This document shows positions 17,068-28,100 of a stretch of 64,000 nt of DNA, piece after piece. Each line of letters starts with the position of its first letter. Within the stretch, counting starts at the first letter, position 1. A program made the translations under genes and the position numbers. The notes under the pieces were generated by a model that saw only the letters and a program-made list of their open reading frames with translations, searched no databases and was not told where the DNA came from. This stretch comes from Phycisphaerales bacterium (GTDB taxonomy: Bacteria; Planctomycetota; Phycisphaerae; UBA1845; UTPLA1), in assembly GCA_022360095.1 (NCBI GenBank), contig JAKSDK010000801.1, positions 143,070 to 207,069 on the forward strand. Direction: 5' to 3'.

Positions 17068-19743
17068 TCAATCGCCGGACGGCGGCAAATTGGGGAAATG
17101 CTGAAAAGTCGGCTCTTCAAAGCCGACGCGGCCCCGGCCTTTCAACTTGAACGAGACCTTCAAGCCACATAGATCGTCCTCTGCGACGACGTAAGCACGC
17201 AGGTTCTGGCGCTCGTAATAGAGTCGGTGTCGCCCGCTATACAGCTTTCGACGTTCGCCCTGACGCGTATAGCCCAGAACGAGGAGTTCGCTCTCCGCCC
17301 ACGACCGCTTCAGCGATGTCAAATCGACATGCACGGGCAGCGTGACTTTCAGAGAATCGCCACGTCGACAAAAGAGAGACGGCGGCGGAGACTTGGTCAT
17401 GGGACCGCCGCTGGTGAGGCTCAAACCGGCTGCCCCTGACGAGTCGATGACGATTCGCGCCGGCTCGTTCGACGTCCCCGGCTCATAATCGATTTCGAAG
17501 CCTTCGGTCGGCCCATTGAAATACCACCCATAATAAAAGGGGCGCCGTCCTCCCTGCTCCGGATGAAATCGAAGGTCCGGCGCAAAAACGCTGCTCATCT
17601 GAGTCAGACGGACCGGCCCTATCTTATAACGACCGTGTTCCTTGAGCTGAATCATCACGCGCACACCGACAACATCCGGTTCGTCGCCCAGGTCCACGAC
17701 ACATTGACTCCAATCGTCGCCGATCCAAAAGCTCTTGAAACGGCGGACCACCACGGCCCCTCGCTCGTCATAGCCGATCAGTCCGGTACGCACGAGGCCG
17801 CTCGGCATTGCGCCCTCTTGACGAGCGGAATACGACAATCTTAGCGAATGGCCGGGCGTGAGGAGGGAAGATTGCGCCGGTGGTGACGTCGGACCACCCT
17901 TGCCTGAGAACAGCCGAAGCCGCTTTCCCTGGCGGAAATCCACGATCAGTTTCGACTCTCCGTCATTCCCCGTCTCCACGTCGATCGTGTTGCCGTCGGG
18001 TTCGTCCGCATACCAGCCGTAGTATTGCTTCCTGCCCGGATTGTGCAGCCGGTCTTCGCTCCATCGGAGCACGGCATCCCGGAACACGGCCGGCCGATCC
18101 GATCGGGGACCGGCGTTCTCATCCTTGACCTCCCGCGAAAGGCGCGGCGACGACGTAATCTGATATAGAGCCGCATTGTAACGCTGCCCGGTCGGATGTC
18201 TTGCGATGGCAACCAGGGGCCAGGATTTCGGAAACATGGGGTAGACGGAGAACCATGCGTTGTCGTGTGAATACGGAAGCAACCACTGCAATACACGAGG
18301 ATTCTCAAAGAAATAGGCGCCTTCTCGGTATTCTCGATGCCGCTCCCCGTAAATCCAATAGGAATCCTTGGGCTCGCTTGCATAAAGATGGACCCCTTTC
18401 GCTCTCAGATCGTCGAATCCCGATATGCCATAGAGCACCTTAAATGTGCGATGGTCAACGTAGACTCCATGTCGCTGCACGATATCCGGTCGACTGCGAA
18501 TCCAGTTGAAAAGCCATCGTTCCGAAAAAACCCGGGCGGCCTGTTTCTCGGTTTCCCGCGCGTCATACAGCGCGAACAAACCGGCCTGCACGATGAGAAA
18601 CGTCCCCGCGACGGCCATCGACCACGAGCGACGCCGCCGGCGCGCCAACGTAATTCCCAGCAGAATGGCCGCCCCGCCTGCCAGCGGAAGCAGTCGCCTC
18701 GGTTGATAGCTATGGGTTTGCGTCAACTCGGGGAGCCGCATGCCCAAAACGGCCAGAATGTACAGGCAAACGAGCAGGGTCTTCGGCTGTTTGAAGTACC
18801 GCACGAGATAATAACATGCCGCCAGAAGGCCGGCTCCCGCGACGATCGTAAAGGATGGCAGCGTTTCGGCGATCATCCCCAACCATTTCACGAGCCGATC
18901 CGTGAGCGGCAACGGCTCCGTCGCAACCTGCATCCGCCGGGCAGTGTTCTTCAGGCTCTCGTCGTAAATTGTGTGCCAACGGTAAATGGGGTTGCCGTAA
19001 GCGAGCCATACGAGCAGGTGCTCGAAGATGACCCCGGCCAACAATCCCACGATCATGAGCCAAAACGCACGCCGCCATTTGCCCAGCACAGCCAACGCCA
19101 ACACCCAAAGCCCCAGCGCCGCCGCGAGTTGGGCGGCCGAGACTTTGTGCATGAGCGCAAATGCGGCGAGAAAGCCGGCCAGAAAGAACAAGAAACCCGC
19201 CCCTCGCGCGCTACTTTTCGTGGCGCGCTCGTAGCCGACGACGCAACACCAAATCGAGAGGAGGCTTACGGCAGCCATCGGACCGTCCGGCAAGGCCACC
19301 GTGCTAAAATGGATGTCCAGGGAAGTCAGCGCAAGAATCATGCCCGTGACATGAGCAGCCCAAAGATGACCGCTTAGTCGCCGCGTGATGTCCCACACCG
19401 CGACGATGGCAATCAGCGACACGCAGATTGGATAGATCATGACCGTCTGTTCTGAATTCCCCAAAAATCGAAAGATGACTGCCATGGGAATGGCCGGCCC
19501 GTATCGAAGCGCAGCGATCGGATTCTGAAAGATCTGGTCGGGAGCGAGACGACCCTTGGAAAGGGCATCGGCCACCTGCCAGGTCTCGAGGTCATCGCTG
19601 CCGAGACAGCCGACGAAAAAATGCAGACGGAGCCCCAAGGCCAAGGCTAAAATGGTGAGCAGACCCAACATGGCGAGGCGCAGATCGTGCTTTCGGCCTG
19701 CCTCGGCATCCAAGTCCTTGACGGTCTCCTGGGCTCGACTCAT
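17068..19743 (-). CDS. Polytopic GT39-like glycosyltransferase with large C-terminal soluble region
   Basis: 891 aa. The N-terminal 400 residues hold about ten transmembrane helices. The first loop has G-S-D-D-L-E-T-W, matching the acidic motif of GT-C/GT39 transferases, which use polyprenyl-linked sugars. The C-terminal 450 residues are extracytoplasmic and contain two similar segments, both with Y-Y-G-W-Y ... E-G/N-T-I-D-V/E-I-D-Y (near 565 and 745). They look like a duplicated jelly-roll carbohydrate-binding domain. It is the last gene of the minus-strand glycan cluster and starts 3 bp after the LPG-synthase-like gene. Confidence 0.85.
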   Translation of the reverse strand: MSRAQETVKDLDAEAGRKHDLRLAMLGLLTILALALGLRLHFFVGCLGSDDLETWQVADALSKGRLAPDQIFQNPIAALRYGPAIPMAVIFRFLGNSEQTVMIYPICVSLIAIVAVWDITRRLSGHLWAAHVTGMILALTSLDIHFSTVALPDGPMAAVSLLSIWCCVVGYERATKSSARGAGFLFFLAGFLAAFALMHKVSAAQLAAALGLWVLALAVLGKWRRAFWLMIVGLLAGVIFEHLLVWLAYGNPIYRWHTIYDESLKNTARRMQVATEPLPLTDRLVKWLGMIAETLPSFTIVAGAGLLAACYYLVRYFKQPKTLLVCLYILAVLGMRLPELTQTHSYQPRRLLPLAGGAAILLGITLARRRRRSWSMAVAGTFLIVQAGLFALYDARETEKQAARVFSERWLFNWIRSRPDIVQRHGVYVDHRTFKVLYGISGFDDLRAKGVHLYASEPKDSYWIYGERHREYREGAYFFENPRVLQWLLPYSHDNAWFSVYPMFPKSWPLVAIARHPTGQRYNAALYQITSSPRLSREVKDENAGPRSDRPAVFRDAVLRWSEDRLHNPGRKQYYGWYADEPDGNTIDVETGNDGESKLIVDFRQGKRLRLFSGKGGPTSPPAQSSLLTPGHSLRLSYSARQEGAMPSGLVRTGLIGYDERGAVVVRRFKSFWIGDDWSQCVVDLGDEPDVVGVRVMIQLKEHGRYKIGPVRLTQMSSVFAPDLRFHPEQGGRRPFYYGWYFNGPTEGFEIDYEPGTSNEPARIVIDSSGAAGLSLTSGGPMTKSPPPSLFCRRGDSLKVTLPVHVDLTSLKRSWAESELLVLGYTRQGERRKLYSGRHRLYYERQNLRAYVVAEDDLCGLKVSFKLKGRGRVGFEEPTFQHFPNLPPSGD

Positions 19744-19746
19744 TGC

Positions 19747-20799
19747 TTATTGCGGAGCATTCGAGGCTGCGCCATCGGCAGGAGCCTCCTCACCCCGCAC
19801 CTCCGCTTCTCGTACGCCCGTGACGCGGACATCCTCATAATACCGACCTTGACGCGCCGCTTGCCAAAAAAACAAACCAACGAACATCAGAACGAGGTAA
19901 CACACCAGGAACATGAGCGACAGGCTGATCGCGTTCTCTCTTGAGAGCCCGAACACTTTGAACAGCCCAATCAACACGAGTTCGCGCGACCCCAGGTTAA
20001 AGTATGAAATCGGCACGATTCCTGCCAGCAGGCTCGTCACGACGCACAAAACCACCTGGGCAAATGTCAATTCGAACGGCAGGGCCCAGGAGAGCGCACG
20101 AACCATCGAGGCATAGAGAAACAGACTCAAACTCGATAGCAGAATCAAGACGATAAGTCGGCGATGTGAGAGGACACCGGCGTCCCGCGCAGCGGCCTCG
20201 ACCAGTCGATGAAGGCGGCCGGCGCCTGAGGCTGCCCACCGACCTAGAACAAGGCTCCATTGCCGGCGTAACGCCAGAACGAGTATGGCCGCGATGAGAA
20301 AAACCATCGCGAAACCTGGCCGAAAGAAAGAACGCAAATCAACGGGCAGAAACAGGCTCGCCATGCCAAACAGAATCAGGATCGCAAAGACGTCAAAAAC
20401 GCGGTCCAGCAGGCTGTACCATGTACCTCGGAACCAGGATAACCCATGTCGCCTGTGCAAAAAGAGCACCTTACGAAACTCACCAAGCCTGCCGGGAGTC
20501 AGGGTCCCCCAGAAAACGGCGTCACCATAGACGGCCAGGCTTGTGCTGACCGGCTCGGTACACCCGAGACCGTGCAACAACACATGCCAGCGCAGCCCTT
20601 TCACGACGACCAAGACAACACAAATTAGCACGGCCGCAACAAGATATCGCAACGGGACATGCCTGACCGACCCGAACACGTTGCCGAGATCAACCGTCCA
20701 AAGGACCCAAATAAACAAAAGGGGGCCAATAAATCGAAGCGCCGTCCTCCAACCTCGCTTCGCCGGAGGAGAATCGGAAGAGGTGTCTTCAACAGTCAC
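19747..20799 (-). CDS. Lysylphosphatidylglycerol synthase TM-region-like (UPF0104/AglD) membrane protein
   Basis: 350 aa with about eight transmembrane helices. The pattern of a W-R-G-T-W-Y-S-L-L-D-R-V-F-D segment and late G-I-V-P-I-S ... N-L-G-S-R-E marks the LPG_synthase_TM/UPF0104 superfamily. Members without the catalytic synthetase domain occur in glycan clusters and are thought to move lipid-linked material across the membrane. The GTG start overlaps the upstream stop as GTGA and has GAGGAG just before it, so it is coupled to the upstream gene. Confidence 0.85.
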   Translation of the reverse strand: MTVEDTSSDSPPAKRGWRTALRFIGPLLFIWVLWTVDLGNVFGSVRHVPLRYLVAAVLICVVLVVVKGLRWHVLLHGLGCTEPVSTSLAVYGDAVFWGTLTPGRLGEFRKVLFLHRRHGLSWFRGTWYSLLDRVFDVFAILILFGMASLFLPVDLRSFFRPGFAMVFLIAAILVLALRRQWSLVLGRWAASGAGRLHRLVEAAARDAGVLSHRRLIVLILLSSLSLFLYASMVRALSWALPFELTFAQVVLCVVTSLLAGIVPISYFNLGSRELVLIGLFKVFGLSRENAISLSLMFLVCYLVLMFVGLFFWQAARQGRYYEDVRVTGVREAEVRGEEAPADGAASNAPQ

Positions 20800-22556
20800 G
20801 GCGCTCCTCTCGTTGACAATTCTGCTATTGACGCGAAATCGAGCCGGCCGTTTGCGTCGGGAGCGTAAATCGTTTCCAGCTTCAGCGAACCGGTCTCGTT
20901 AAGCAACTCGGCCCAACGCCGAGACGCTTGCCCTTCCGCCGTGATCCGTACCGTCATCCCCGATGTGCCGAGCCGTCCCGATGGACTGTGCACGTCGATG
21001 TCATCAATCGGAGTGACGGCCCGTAAAGACGGACAGCCGGACAGCGTCGTGATCGTATCGATGATACGAAGTTCATTTTCCGACCACTGAAGCAATCGCT
21101 CGAAAGTCAGCGGGCCCACCCGTGCGCGAATAATCTTCCGCTGCTTGATGATGCCATGAGACCACTCTCCCAACCAGGGCATCCGAAAAAACCAATCCGT
21201 CAAAAGATGAAAAAGAGCACTCCCTCGAGCAAGCGGCAAGCTGTCGTTCACCACACAAAAGCGTCCATGCACTCTGCACGTGGATTGTTCCGAATCGTCA
21301 ACATTGACTGGATCCGAATTCCAATAGGCACTGCTCCAGCGCCTGCCGTTCGCAGCCTCGATCCAGTAGCCCATGTTGCAATGAACGGGTTTCCCCGGCG
21401 CGTGAAGATTGAAGGCGCCTTTCCGACGAAGCGAACACACGACGCTACCGAAGTTTCGTCGCCAGACGCGGAATCCGCTTTCGTCCCACACGTGATCCTC
21501 GTCCGACAATTCGGGTGCGCTCAACGGTGACCCTGCGGCAGTGCACGCAAGCCCAAATTGCGGCAAGTAGAAATAGGCCAGATATCGGTCGTCCACGGAC
21601 AGCGGCGAATGCAGCCGGCCTTCGGCCAGCCCTCGTCGCAGATGCGCGGCAAGCTGCTCGGCTTCCGGAATACGAGCCGCAAAGACTTCGAACCCGAACG
21701 GAAAAGCATGTTGCGTCCCGCGGCTGCCGAGTCGCGGCGCCAGCCCGCCCGTCGCGCTGATGAACGATGCGAGATACTGACAGGACTTCGTGGCGACGTC
21801 GAGCACTGGCTCTTCACATTCGCGACGATCCAAACACGCGAGGAGATCCAAGGCCAGCGTGGCATAGCCAAGATCAGCCCCGCCGTATTCCCTGAACCAG
21901 CCCTCGGGATGAAAGTATTGCAGTGTCTGCGTCCACTTTTTGGTGAACGCGTCTTTCCAGCGAACCTGACTTGACAAACGATAGACGTTCCATAAAGCGG
22001 CACAGGCGGCGAGGTTCTGATTCATCACCTCCGAATTAAACCGCCGGCTTAGCCAATCGGCCGCCCGAAACAAGGCCCCCTCAATCTGATCGAAATCTCC
22101 CCGGCCTTTCGAATCTCCAAGCAGCAGCAGGCACTCCGCCATCCCAAACGTGGTGAATGCCGTCGCGCAATAGCTGTATTCGTGACGATACCATTCGTCC
22201 AATGCGCCGCCGCGATGCTGCGCCGTACACCAAAACCGAACGGCAGCCAAGGCCCTTTCAAGCATCGCCTCGTCCTGGTGATAAACGTTGCCCTCGAAGG
22301 GAACCGAATACAGCAACGCGAACGGCAAGGCCAACTGCTGAAACGTCGCCGCCGGAAAACCGGTGATCGTCTTGTATTGCCAATAGTTCCGATCGCAACA
22401 GCCGTAGGTCTTGGAACGGGGATTGAAGTCCTGGAGCGTTGCCGCCCTGGCGATTGCAGAAATCGTCAGATCAGCATAGGGCGATCGGACGAGGGCTGTA
22501 TGAGTCTCAGGCTTCTCGATTAGATTGTCCCTTACAATCCGGTTCAAAATGAGCAT
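20796..22556 (-). CDS. Alpha/alpha-toroid-like protein, possible heparinase/alginate-lyase-type polysaccharide enzyme
   Basis: 586 aa, soluble, no signal peptide. The N-terminal two thirds are helical with repeated aromatic and acidic motifs (N-Y-W-Q-Y-K-T, E-W-Y-R-H-E-Y-S-Y-C, M-N-Q-N-L-A-A, W-F-R-E-Y-G-G-A-D-L-G-Y). This resembles the (alpha/alpha) toroid of heparinase II/III and C5-epimerase/lyase families. The C-terminal third is beta-rich, as in those enzymes. The cluster also has a GDP-mannose dehydrogenase-like gene, so a uronic-acid substrate is plausible. I do not recognise the exact family. It is coupled to the flippase-like gene by a 4-bp overlap. Confidence 0.7.
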   Translation of the reverse strand: MLILNRIVRDNLIEKPETHTALVRSPYADLTISAIARAATLQDFNPRSKTYGCCDRNYWQYKTITGFPAATFQQLALPFALLYSVPFEGNVYHQDEAMLERALAAVRFWCTAQHRGGALDEWYRHEYSYCATAFTTFGMAECLLLLGDSKGRGDFDQIEGALFRAADWLSRRFNSEVMNQNLAACAALWNVYRLSSQVRWKDAFTKKWTQTLQYFHPEGWFREYGGADLGYATLALDLLACLDRRECEEPVLDVATKSCQYLASFISATGGLAPRLGSRGTQHAFPFGFEVFAARIPEAEQLAAHLRRGLAEGRLHSPLSVDDRYLAYFYLPQFGLACTAAGSPLSAPELSDEDHVWDESGFRVWRRNFGSVVCSLRRKGAFNLHAPGKPVHCNMGYWIEAANGRRWSSAYWNSDPVNVDDSEQSTCRVHGRFCVVNDSLPLARGSALFHLLTDWFFRMPWLGEWSHGIIKQRKIIRARVGPLTFERLLQWSENELRIIDTITTLSGCPSLRAVTPIDDIDVHSPSGRLGTSGMTVRITAEGQASRRWAELLNETGSLKLETIYAPDANGRLDFASIAELSTRGAP

Positions 22557-22630
22557 TTCCGAACGTTCTGACGACTCTCTCTATCGTCGCCGGAGGCCTA
22601 TGCGACCTGACACCGCATGACCGTGCGCGG

Positions 22631-23470
22631 TCATTGCTTTCGCGCCGCCAGCAAATTCGTGTAACGGATCTTTCGACACAGAGCCAGGAGTTCGTCATCG
22701 GACAATTCTTCCAACTGTTCTCGCTGGTCATTGATACGGCGTATCGCAAAGCCATGGTCTCGCAACGCGGCCAGAAAGGCGTATGGGTCCGCCCCGCTCT
22801 GCCGCAAGCCTTCCGGCCAAAACTCGGTAATCAGGTTGAGCTCGGGGTTTCCTTTCAACAATTCGGTCATCCCCGCCAAAGCGCGCGGCTCGGCTCCCTG
22901 AATGTCCAGCTTCAACACATCCAGCTGTTGCGATTCGGAAAACACGGCATCAAGCGTCGTGACGGGCACCTCCACGCTCGGCCTGGCCGCGCCTTCCGCC
23001 TGATAGATTCGATGGTCGCCGCGATGTTCAAGACGACGATAGAGCGAAACCATGCCCACTTCATCCGCCACGGCCGACCGATGGACGGTCACATTCGTGT
23101 AGCCGTTCGTCGTGATGTTTTTGAGCAGCAGATCGTGGTTGTCCTGGTCGGGCTCGAAACCGTGGACGCGGCCGGTCGAACCGACATGCTGAGCGGCCAG
23201 CAATGTATAAACGCCGAGATTCGCGCCGACGTCGGCAACGATCATGCCGGGCTTGATGAGTTCCGTCCACAATCGTGTTTCGTACCGCTCGGCCGCGGTC
23301 AGTTTCCGCATCCACAATGCTGCGAGGCGATCAAGTGTGGCTGCATAGATCCGATGTCCGTCCACACGGACGCTGACCGGACGCGGAGGCCGGACCCGGT
23401 TGGCCAAATGCAAAGCGCGCCGCAAGAGCCCCACGTTTGCGATGCGAAGAATTGTGTGAGATACATCCAT
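22631..23470 (-). CDS. FkbM family SAM-dependent methyltransferase
   Basis: 279 aa. The Rossmann SAM site is V-A-D-V-G-A-N-L-G-V-Y-T (about residues 74-85), followed by acidic F-E-P-D and the FkbM-type L-D-V-L-K-L-D-I-Q-G-A-E segment near 190. FkbM enzymes O-methylate sugars or polyketides. In this cluster a sugar of the exported glycan is the likely target. It is 75 bp downstream of the toroid gene's upstream end and 11 bp from the next methyltransferase. Confidence 0.92.
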   Translation of the reverse strand: MDVSHTILRIANVGLLRRALHLANRVRPPRPVSVRVDGHRIYAATLDRLAALWMRKLTAAERYETRLWTELIKPGMIVADVGANLGVYTLLAAQHVGSTGRVHGFEPDQDNHDLLLKNITTNGYTNVTVHRSAVADEVGMVSLYRRLEHRGDHRIYQAEGAARPSVEVPVTTLDAVFSESQQLDVLKLDIQGAEPRALAGMTELLKGNPELNLITEFWPEGLRQSGADPYAFLAALRDHGFAIRRINDQREQLEELSDDELLALCRKIRYTNLLAARKQ

Positions 23471-23481
23471 ACTTCGCTACA

Positions 23482-24258
23482 TTACCGACTGGCATCCAAT
23501 ACTTCCAACACAACGAGCATCTTGAAACCGAACCAAGGGGTCAGCGGCGAAAGGAGCGGCTCCAATGCGTCGATCGCGGTGAGCATCGGGCCCGGCAAGA
23601 GGTTCGGACCACTGAACCCCCGAGAAAGGGGGTACGCCAAAATGTCCGTCCGCTTGATCTGCTTGATTTTCAGCATCGGAAACCGACGTTCGAATTCCTC
23701 TCGATGGCGTACAAATAAACGCGTCGGAATGGCCAGATTGGCTTCTTCCGGCTTCTTGTCCGGGCCGTAAATCACATCACGGCTCAGATCCTGCTTTTCG
23801 TGATGAAATCGACCCCGAACAATTCCGGAAAACCAGGAGACATATGGCTCAAAAAAAACGGCCCGCCCCCCAGGACGCACAACACGTGCGATCTCCCGAA
23901 GCGCCAAGTCCGGATTGAACAGGTGGTGGAGAATGTCCACGCCGACGACATTGTCGAACGTGTGATCGGCGAAAGGCAGACTGAGACAATCGGCCTGGAA
24001 ATTCAGCCACGGCGCGTAAACCACATCACTGCTGAGAATCTCCGGCCAGTGTTCCTTCAGGTTGCCGCCGCCACCGCCGACCTCAAGCGTTCTTCCCGGC
24101 AGCGCCGCATCGCGAATCGCGCGATACCATCGGCCGTAGATTCGACGAAGAATGGGTTTGCGGTCCCAAATCTCACGGTGTCGACGAACCTCCTCTTCCC
24201 ATTCGCCATGACGTTCAGACAAGTCCACCGATTTCTGTTCCTGTTGGTTGATCAGCAT
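23482..24258 (-). CDS. Class I SAM-dependent methyltransferase
   Basis: 258 aa from the ATG at 24258. The open frame extends to a TTG at 24333 that overlaps the upstream stop as TTGA; the added 25 residues look non-conserved. The SAM motif is R-T-L-E-V-G-G-G-G-G-N, with F-A-D-H-T-F-D-N-V-V-G-V-D-I-L-H-H-L as motifs III and post-I of Methyltransf_11. It may methylate a sugar or lipid in the glycan pathway. It is next to an FkbM methyltransferase, so the cluster encodes two methyl transfers. Confidence 0.88.
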   Translation of the reverse strand: MLINQQEQKSVDLSERHGEWEEEVRRHREIWDRKPILRRIYGRWYRAIRDAALPGRTLEVGGGGGNLKEHWPEILSSDVVYAPWLNFQADCLSLPFADHTFDNVVGVDILHHLFNPDLALREIARVVRPGGRAVFFEPYVSWFSGIVRGRFHHEKQDLSRDVIYGPDKKPEEANLAIPTRLFVRHREEFERRFPMLKIKQIKRTDILAYPLSRGFSGPNLLPGPMLTAIDALEPLLSPLTPWFGFKMLVVLEVLDASR

Positions 24259-24329
24259 GGTAGATGACGGCAAATTCCGGTCTCGCTTCGTTCTGTATCG
24301 ATACCTGTATTCGATCGTATTTGGCCTGT

Positions 24330-25100
24330 TCAAGAAGAACCGTGCTCTGAGTCGCCCGGGCGATACCCGCCTCGCAACTCAGCGACGCGAACCTTCAGCA
24401 AGTCGATGAACATCTTCGGCGCATCGCGGAGCAAGCTTACTTTGCTGCCCCCGCGATGGCGCCATACGATTGGCACCTCCCCCACCCGCCAACCGTGTTG
24501 ACGAGCTAGAATGACGATTTCCGCATCGAAGGCATAACCCTCCAATCGAGCCTGCCGCGCGATCGTACGGGCCACCGGCACCTTGAAGCCTTTCGTGCCG
24601 CATTGCAGATCACTCACCTGCGATCGGAGCACCATCCGTGCCAACTGGCGATAAGCGCGACCTGCCAGCCGCCTCAACGGCGGTTGCGGGACCGGTATGG
24701 ATGAACCCGGCGCATGCCTCGTGCCAAGCACGACGTCGCATGAGTCCTGCAACGCCGGCAGGATCTTCGGCACTTCTTCCATCGGCGTCGACAGGTCAGC
24801 ATCGGTGAAGATCACATACCGACCCGCCGCCACAGCCAATCCAGCTCGAACCGCCCCGCCCTTGCCCACGTTACGCTTCAACCGAAGCAGGCGCAAACGC
24901 TCGAAACCTGCCGCATGATCTTGACACAGGCTTTCGACAATCGCAGCCGTTTCGTCGGTGCTGCCGTCATCGACAACCAGAACTTCAAAATCCAAACCCG
25001 CTTCCAGACAGTGCGCAATACAGGACTTGACGCTTGCCTCGATGCACTGCGCCTCGTTGTAGGCCGGTATCAAGAGCGTTAGCTCAGGCAATTGCCACAC
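24330..25100 (-). CDS. Family 2 glycosyltransferase, polyprenyl-phosphate sugar transferase type
   Basis: 256 aa, GT-A fold. L-I-P-A-Y-N-E-A at the N-terminus and V-V-D-D-G-S-T-D-E-T bind the nucleotide sugar, followed by F-T-D-A-D-L-S-T-P-M-E-E (the DxD-type metal site). The lack of membrane segments and the Q-C-G-T-K-G-F-K segment are typical of dolichol/polyprenyl-phosphate glucosyl- or mannosyltransferases. It could supply lipid-linked sugar to the GT39-like and YfhO-like proteins. The GTG at 25100 overlaps the YfhO stop by 17 bp. A TTG at 25091 has better spacing from AAGGAG and is a good alternative start. Confidence 0.9.
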   Translation of the reverse strand: MWQLPELTLLIPAYNEAQCIEASVKSCIAHCLEAGLDFEVLVVDDGSTDETAAIVESLCQDHAAGFERLRLLRLKRNVGKGGAVRAGLAVAAGRYVIFTDADLSTPMEEVPKILPALQDSCDVVLGTRHAPGSSIPVPQPPLRRLAGRAYRQLARMVLRSQVSDLQCGTKGFKVPVARTIARQARLEGYAFDAEIVILARQHGWRVGEVPIVWRHRGGSKVSLLRDAPKMFIDLLKVRVAELRGGYRPGDSEHGSS

Positions 25101-28100
25101 TCTCCTTCCTGCGACGACGCAGGCTGAATATCGATAGTACCAGACAAACGGCGAGGCCCGCCACGGAGGCCGCCGTCATCCATCCAAATTTCTCCGTCAC
25201 AAATTTCAAGTCTATCTCATGAGAACCCGCTGGAATACGGATTCCGCACCACAACCCGTTTGTCATTTCAATCGACACGGATTCTCCGTCAACCTCCGCC
25301 CGCCACCCGGGTAGATAGGCTTCCTGAATCACCACGAGCCCCCCCTCCGGTGAATTCACACCCAGCTTGATATGGCCGCTCCTTTCGTATCGAATTTCAA
25401 GGGCGTCAGACACGATCGGTCGCTCCTCAAACGTGCCGGCTCGCTCCGATCCCGTTACGAACGTCCGGGCGGCGCCGGGTGATCGAGCCTTGGACAATTC
25501 CGAAAGACCGACCGACAAATCGGGCTCAACAGCAGGATCACTGACGAGATAGAAGCGTGGTAAAGCATTGAGATTCTTCAGCAACTTCGTTCCGTCCGGC
25601 AGATCATCGACCATCTCGTAGCCCGGGGCAATCTCTTTCACATCCTCCGCATTGGTCACGACATACCGAATGCCGAGATAGTCCGGCAAAGCCGTTTTGA
25701 AATCATGAAGCTTGATCGGCGCCGGACTGGAGTGACGACCCCATCGAAATTCGGGCTTGTATCCGTTGGCCACGTTGATCATTCTGGCAAAGTTAGCCGT
25801 CTTGTAGTTTGAAAAATCGTTGATGCTCCGATAGGGGAAAAAGTTTTCGGCGCCGCGTGGCACAGCCTTGGGCGCGTATCGCCAGTTCGGCCGATTGGCG
25901 CGGAAACCCGCAATCGCCACGCGCCCGTCCTCTTGAGAGCCGGCGATGATTTGCGCCACCGAGCTGGCCGGCGCAAACGCCTCACTCGGCCGAACGGATT
26001 GAACGGTTTTCGGGGCGCTGCTGTCCACGAGAGCCGCCGGAACGATGACCGCGGCGAAGAGCACCGCCACGCGGATCGGGTTTCGAATTCTGCGAAACAG
26101 AATGAGCAACGTCGTCACCAGGGCCGCTACGATCGAAGTCGCGGCGAGCAGCATGTCCGGCTCGATCCTCCCGGCCAATTCAAATAACGGCGGGCATTCC
26201 ACACCCCTCGCTCGCTCAGCCGTGCCCAGAGCGCCGACTGGGATCGCGACCAACACAAGGCAGCACAGAACGAGCAATGCCGCGACAAACCGGCCGCGCC
26301 TGAACATCTCGCGACCGAAAGAAAGAACGGGATTCATCGCCATGGCCCCGGTCAATCCAAACGCCAGCACGACAACGTACATCATCTTGGTCGGTTTGCG
26401 AAACAGGGAAAATCCCGGCACAGTTTCATAAAACCAGGCAAACAAAGGCGAATAGACGCCAGGCAGACACAAGAGCACGATCACGCCCAAGGTCAAACAA
26501 AAAACAAGGCGCCAGGATATCGACTTTGCTCCAAACGCCGCCGCCGCGAGAATCAGTGGAATGGGCCCCAAATAAAACACGGTCCAGTCACGATTTACGC
26601 CGACAAACAGCTCATTCAACAGATTAAGGACACTTGGATGCAACGACATGTATCTAACGTAACGGCCAAGTGCGCCACCGCTCCGGATGAGCGGTACGGC
26701 ATGATCCCCGTACAGATACTTCGGCGCCCAGTCCATCGCCGAAATTCCAATCCCCAGCAGCAGCACGAAGAGCGCCATCACGCCCGAGCGGGCGGCCTCA
26801 ACGAATCCCTCTTTCCGCCAAGGCCGCGCGCCGATCATTCGGGCAACCGTCCAAAAAGCCAGAACGCAAAGGTTGTAATACGAAGCCTGAAGATGAGCCG
26901 TCGTCAGCATCAAGGCAACGAAAAGTGAACCTAAGGCAATACCGACGGCTGACGGCTTCTCAAACAGGCGTTCAAGAACGACAAGCAGCAAGGGCAACAT
27001 GCATATGCCGACGAAAAAGTCGTGGCTGTTGCCGCCTTCGGTATAAAACTGCATCGGACCACTCAGCAGATAGATGCAGCCGGCCATCAGCCCGCCGAAC
27101 CGGTTGCGCGAAAAACGCCGACCAAGGACATAGGTCGAAACGCATGCGACGGCCAACCAGAGCATGGAATGAAGGTGGATATAGTTATCACGATCCAATA
27201 CATAGCAGATAAGCAGCGTCGGTGAGAAAGGATGATTGATCGGCACTGCCAGGTTTGGAATGCCACACGAGGCGAACGAGTTCCAGTGCGGAACGTGGCC
27301 CGCCAGGATCGTATCAAACGTGAACTTGTAAACGGACATGTGATAGTAGAAGTCGTTCAACGCCGGATAGCTTCGATACAGCCAGTCGTGCGCGATGAGC
27401 CCGGCCCCCAACAAAACCACGATAAATAGATAATCAACGAACCCATACTTTCCTGAAGGCGCAACGAGCCCCAACGTGCAGGCTTCGTTGCTCAACGGTC
27501 CGGTGCTCATGTCCTCGGTGAATAAGGTCTCCCGCAATGCGGCGACCGTCGGCCTCCACGCGCGTCGCGCAAAGAAAAGATACACGCCGACAACAGCAAC
27601 AACGATGAGGGACACTGCGCTCGTCCAGACGGCCAAGCCGAGCAACGGAGCGCGATAGGACATCGCGACAATCGACTCTCCCGCAGGAACAGGGATCGCC
27701 CGGAGTGAAACAAAAGCGGGATAGATTTGGACCGGCTCGCGATCCAGCGTAGCCTGCCATCCGTCACAGTAATTCTCGCTCAGCACCAAGAACCCTCGAT
27801 GCGGCGATTTGATCGCGATTCGCAGACGGTCCTCACCATAATCCAGAAACTTGACGGATGGGCCGACGAAGTCGGAGGGCATCCCGGACTGCTCGCCGGC
27901 TTCTTCAGGCGACACCTCCTTCTTGGGGACCGAATCGTCGGGCAGATCCCAGGGCGAAAGATCAGGCGCTTGCTCCAACAGGACCGTTTTTCTTGGATCA
28001 AGCTTTTCCGACCCCATGCGATCAAGCATTTTCCCTCGATCGGACACCACTTCGTAATCGGTCGTCAGCCATGCCCGAGGCAGCGCATCTGTGTTTTCAT

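Noticed and set aside
18337..19377. Plus-strand open frame of 346 codons
   Set aside because: It runs antisense to the GT39-like gene, has no domain and has a composition typical of a shadow frame.
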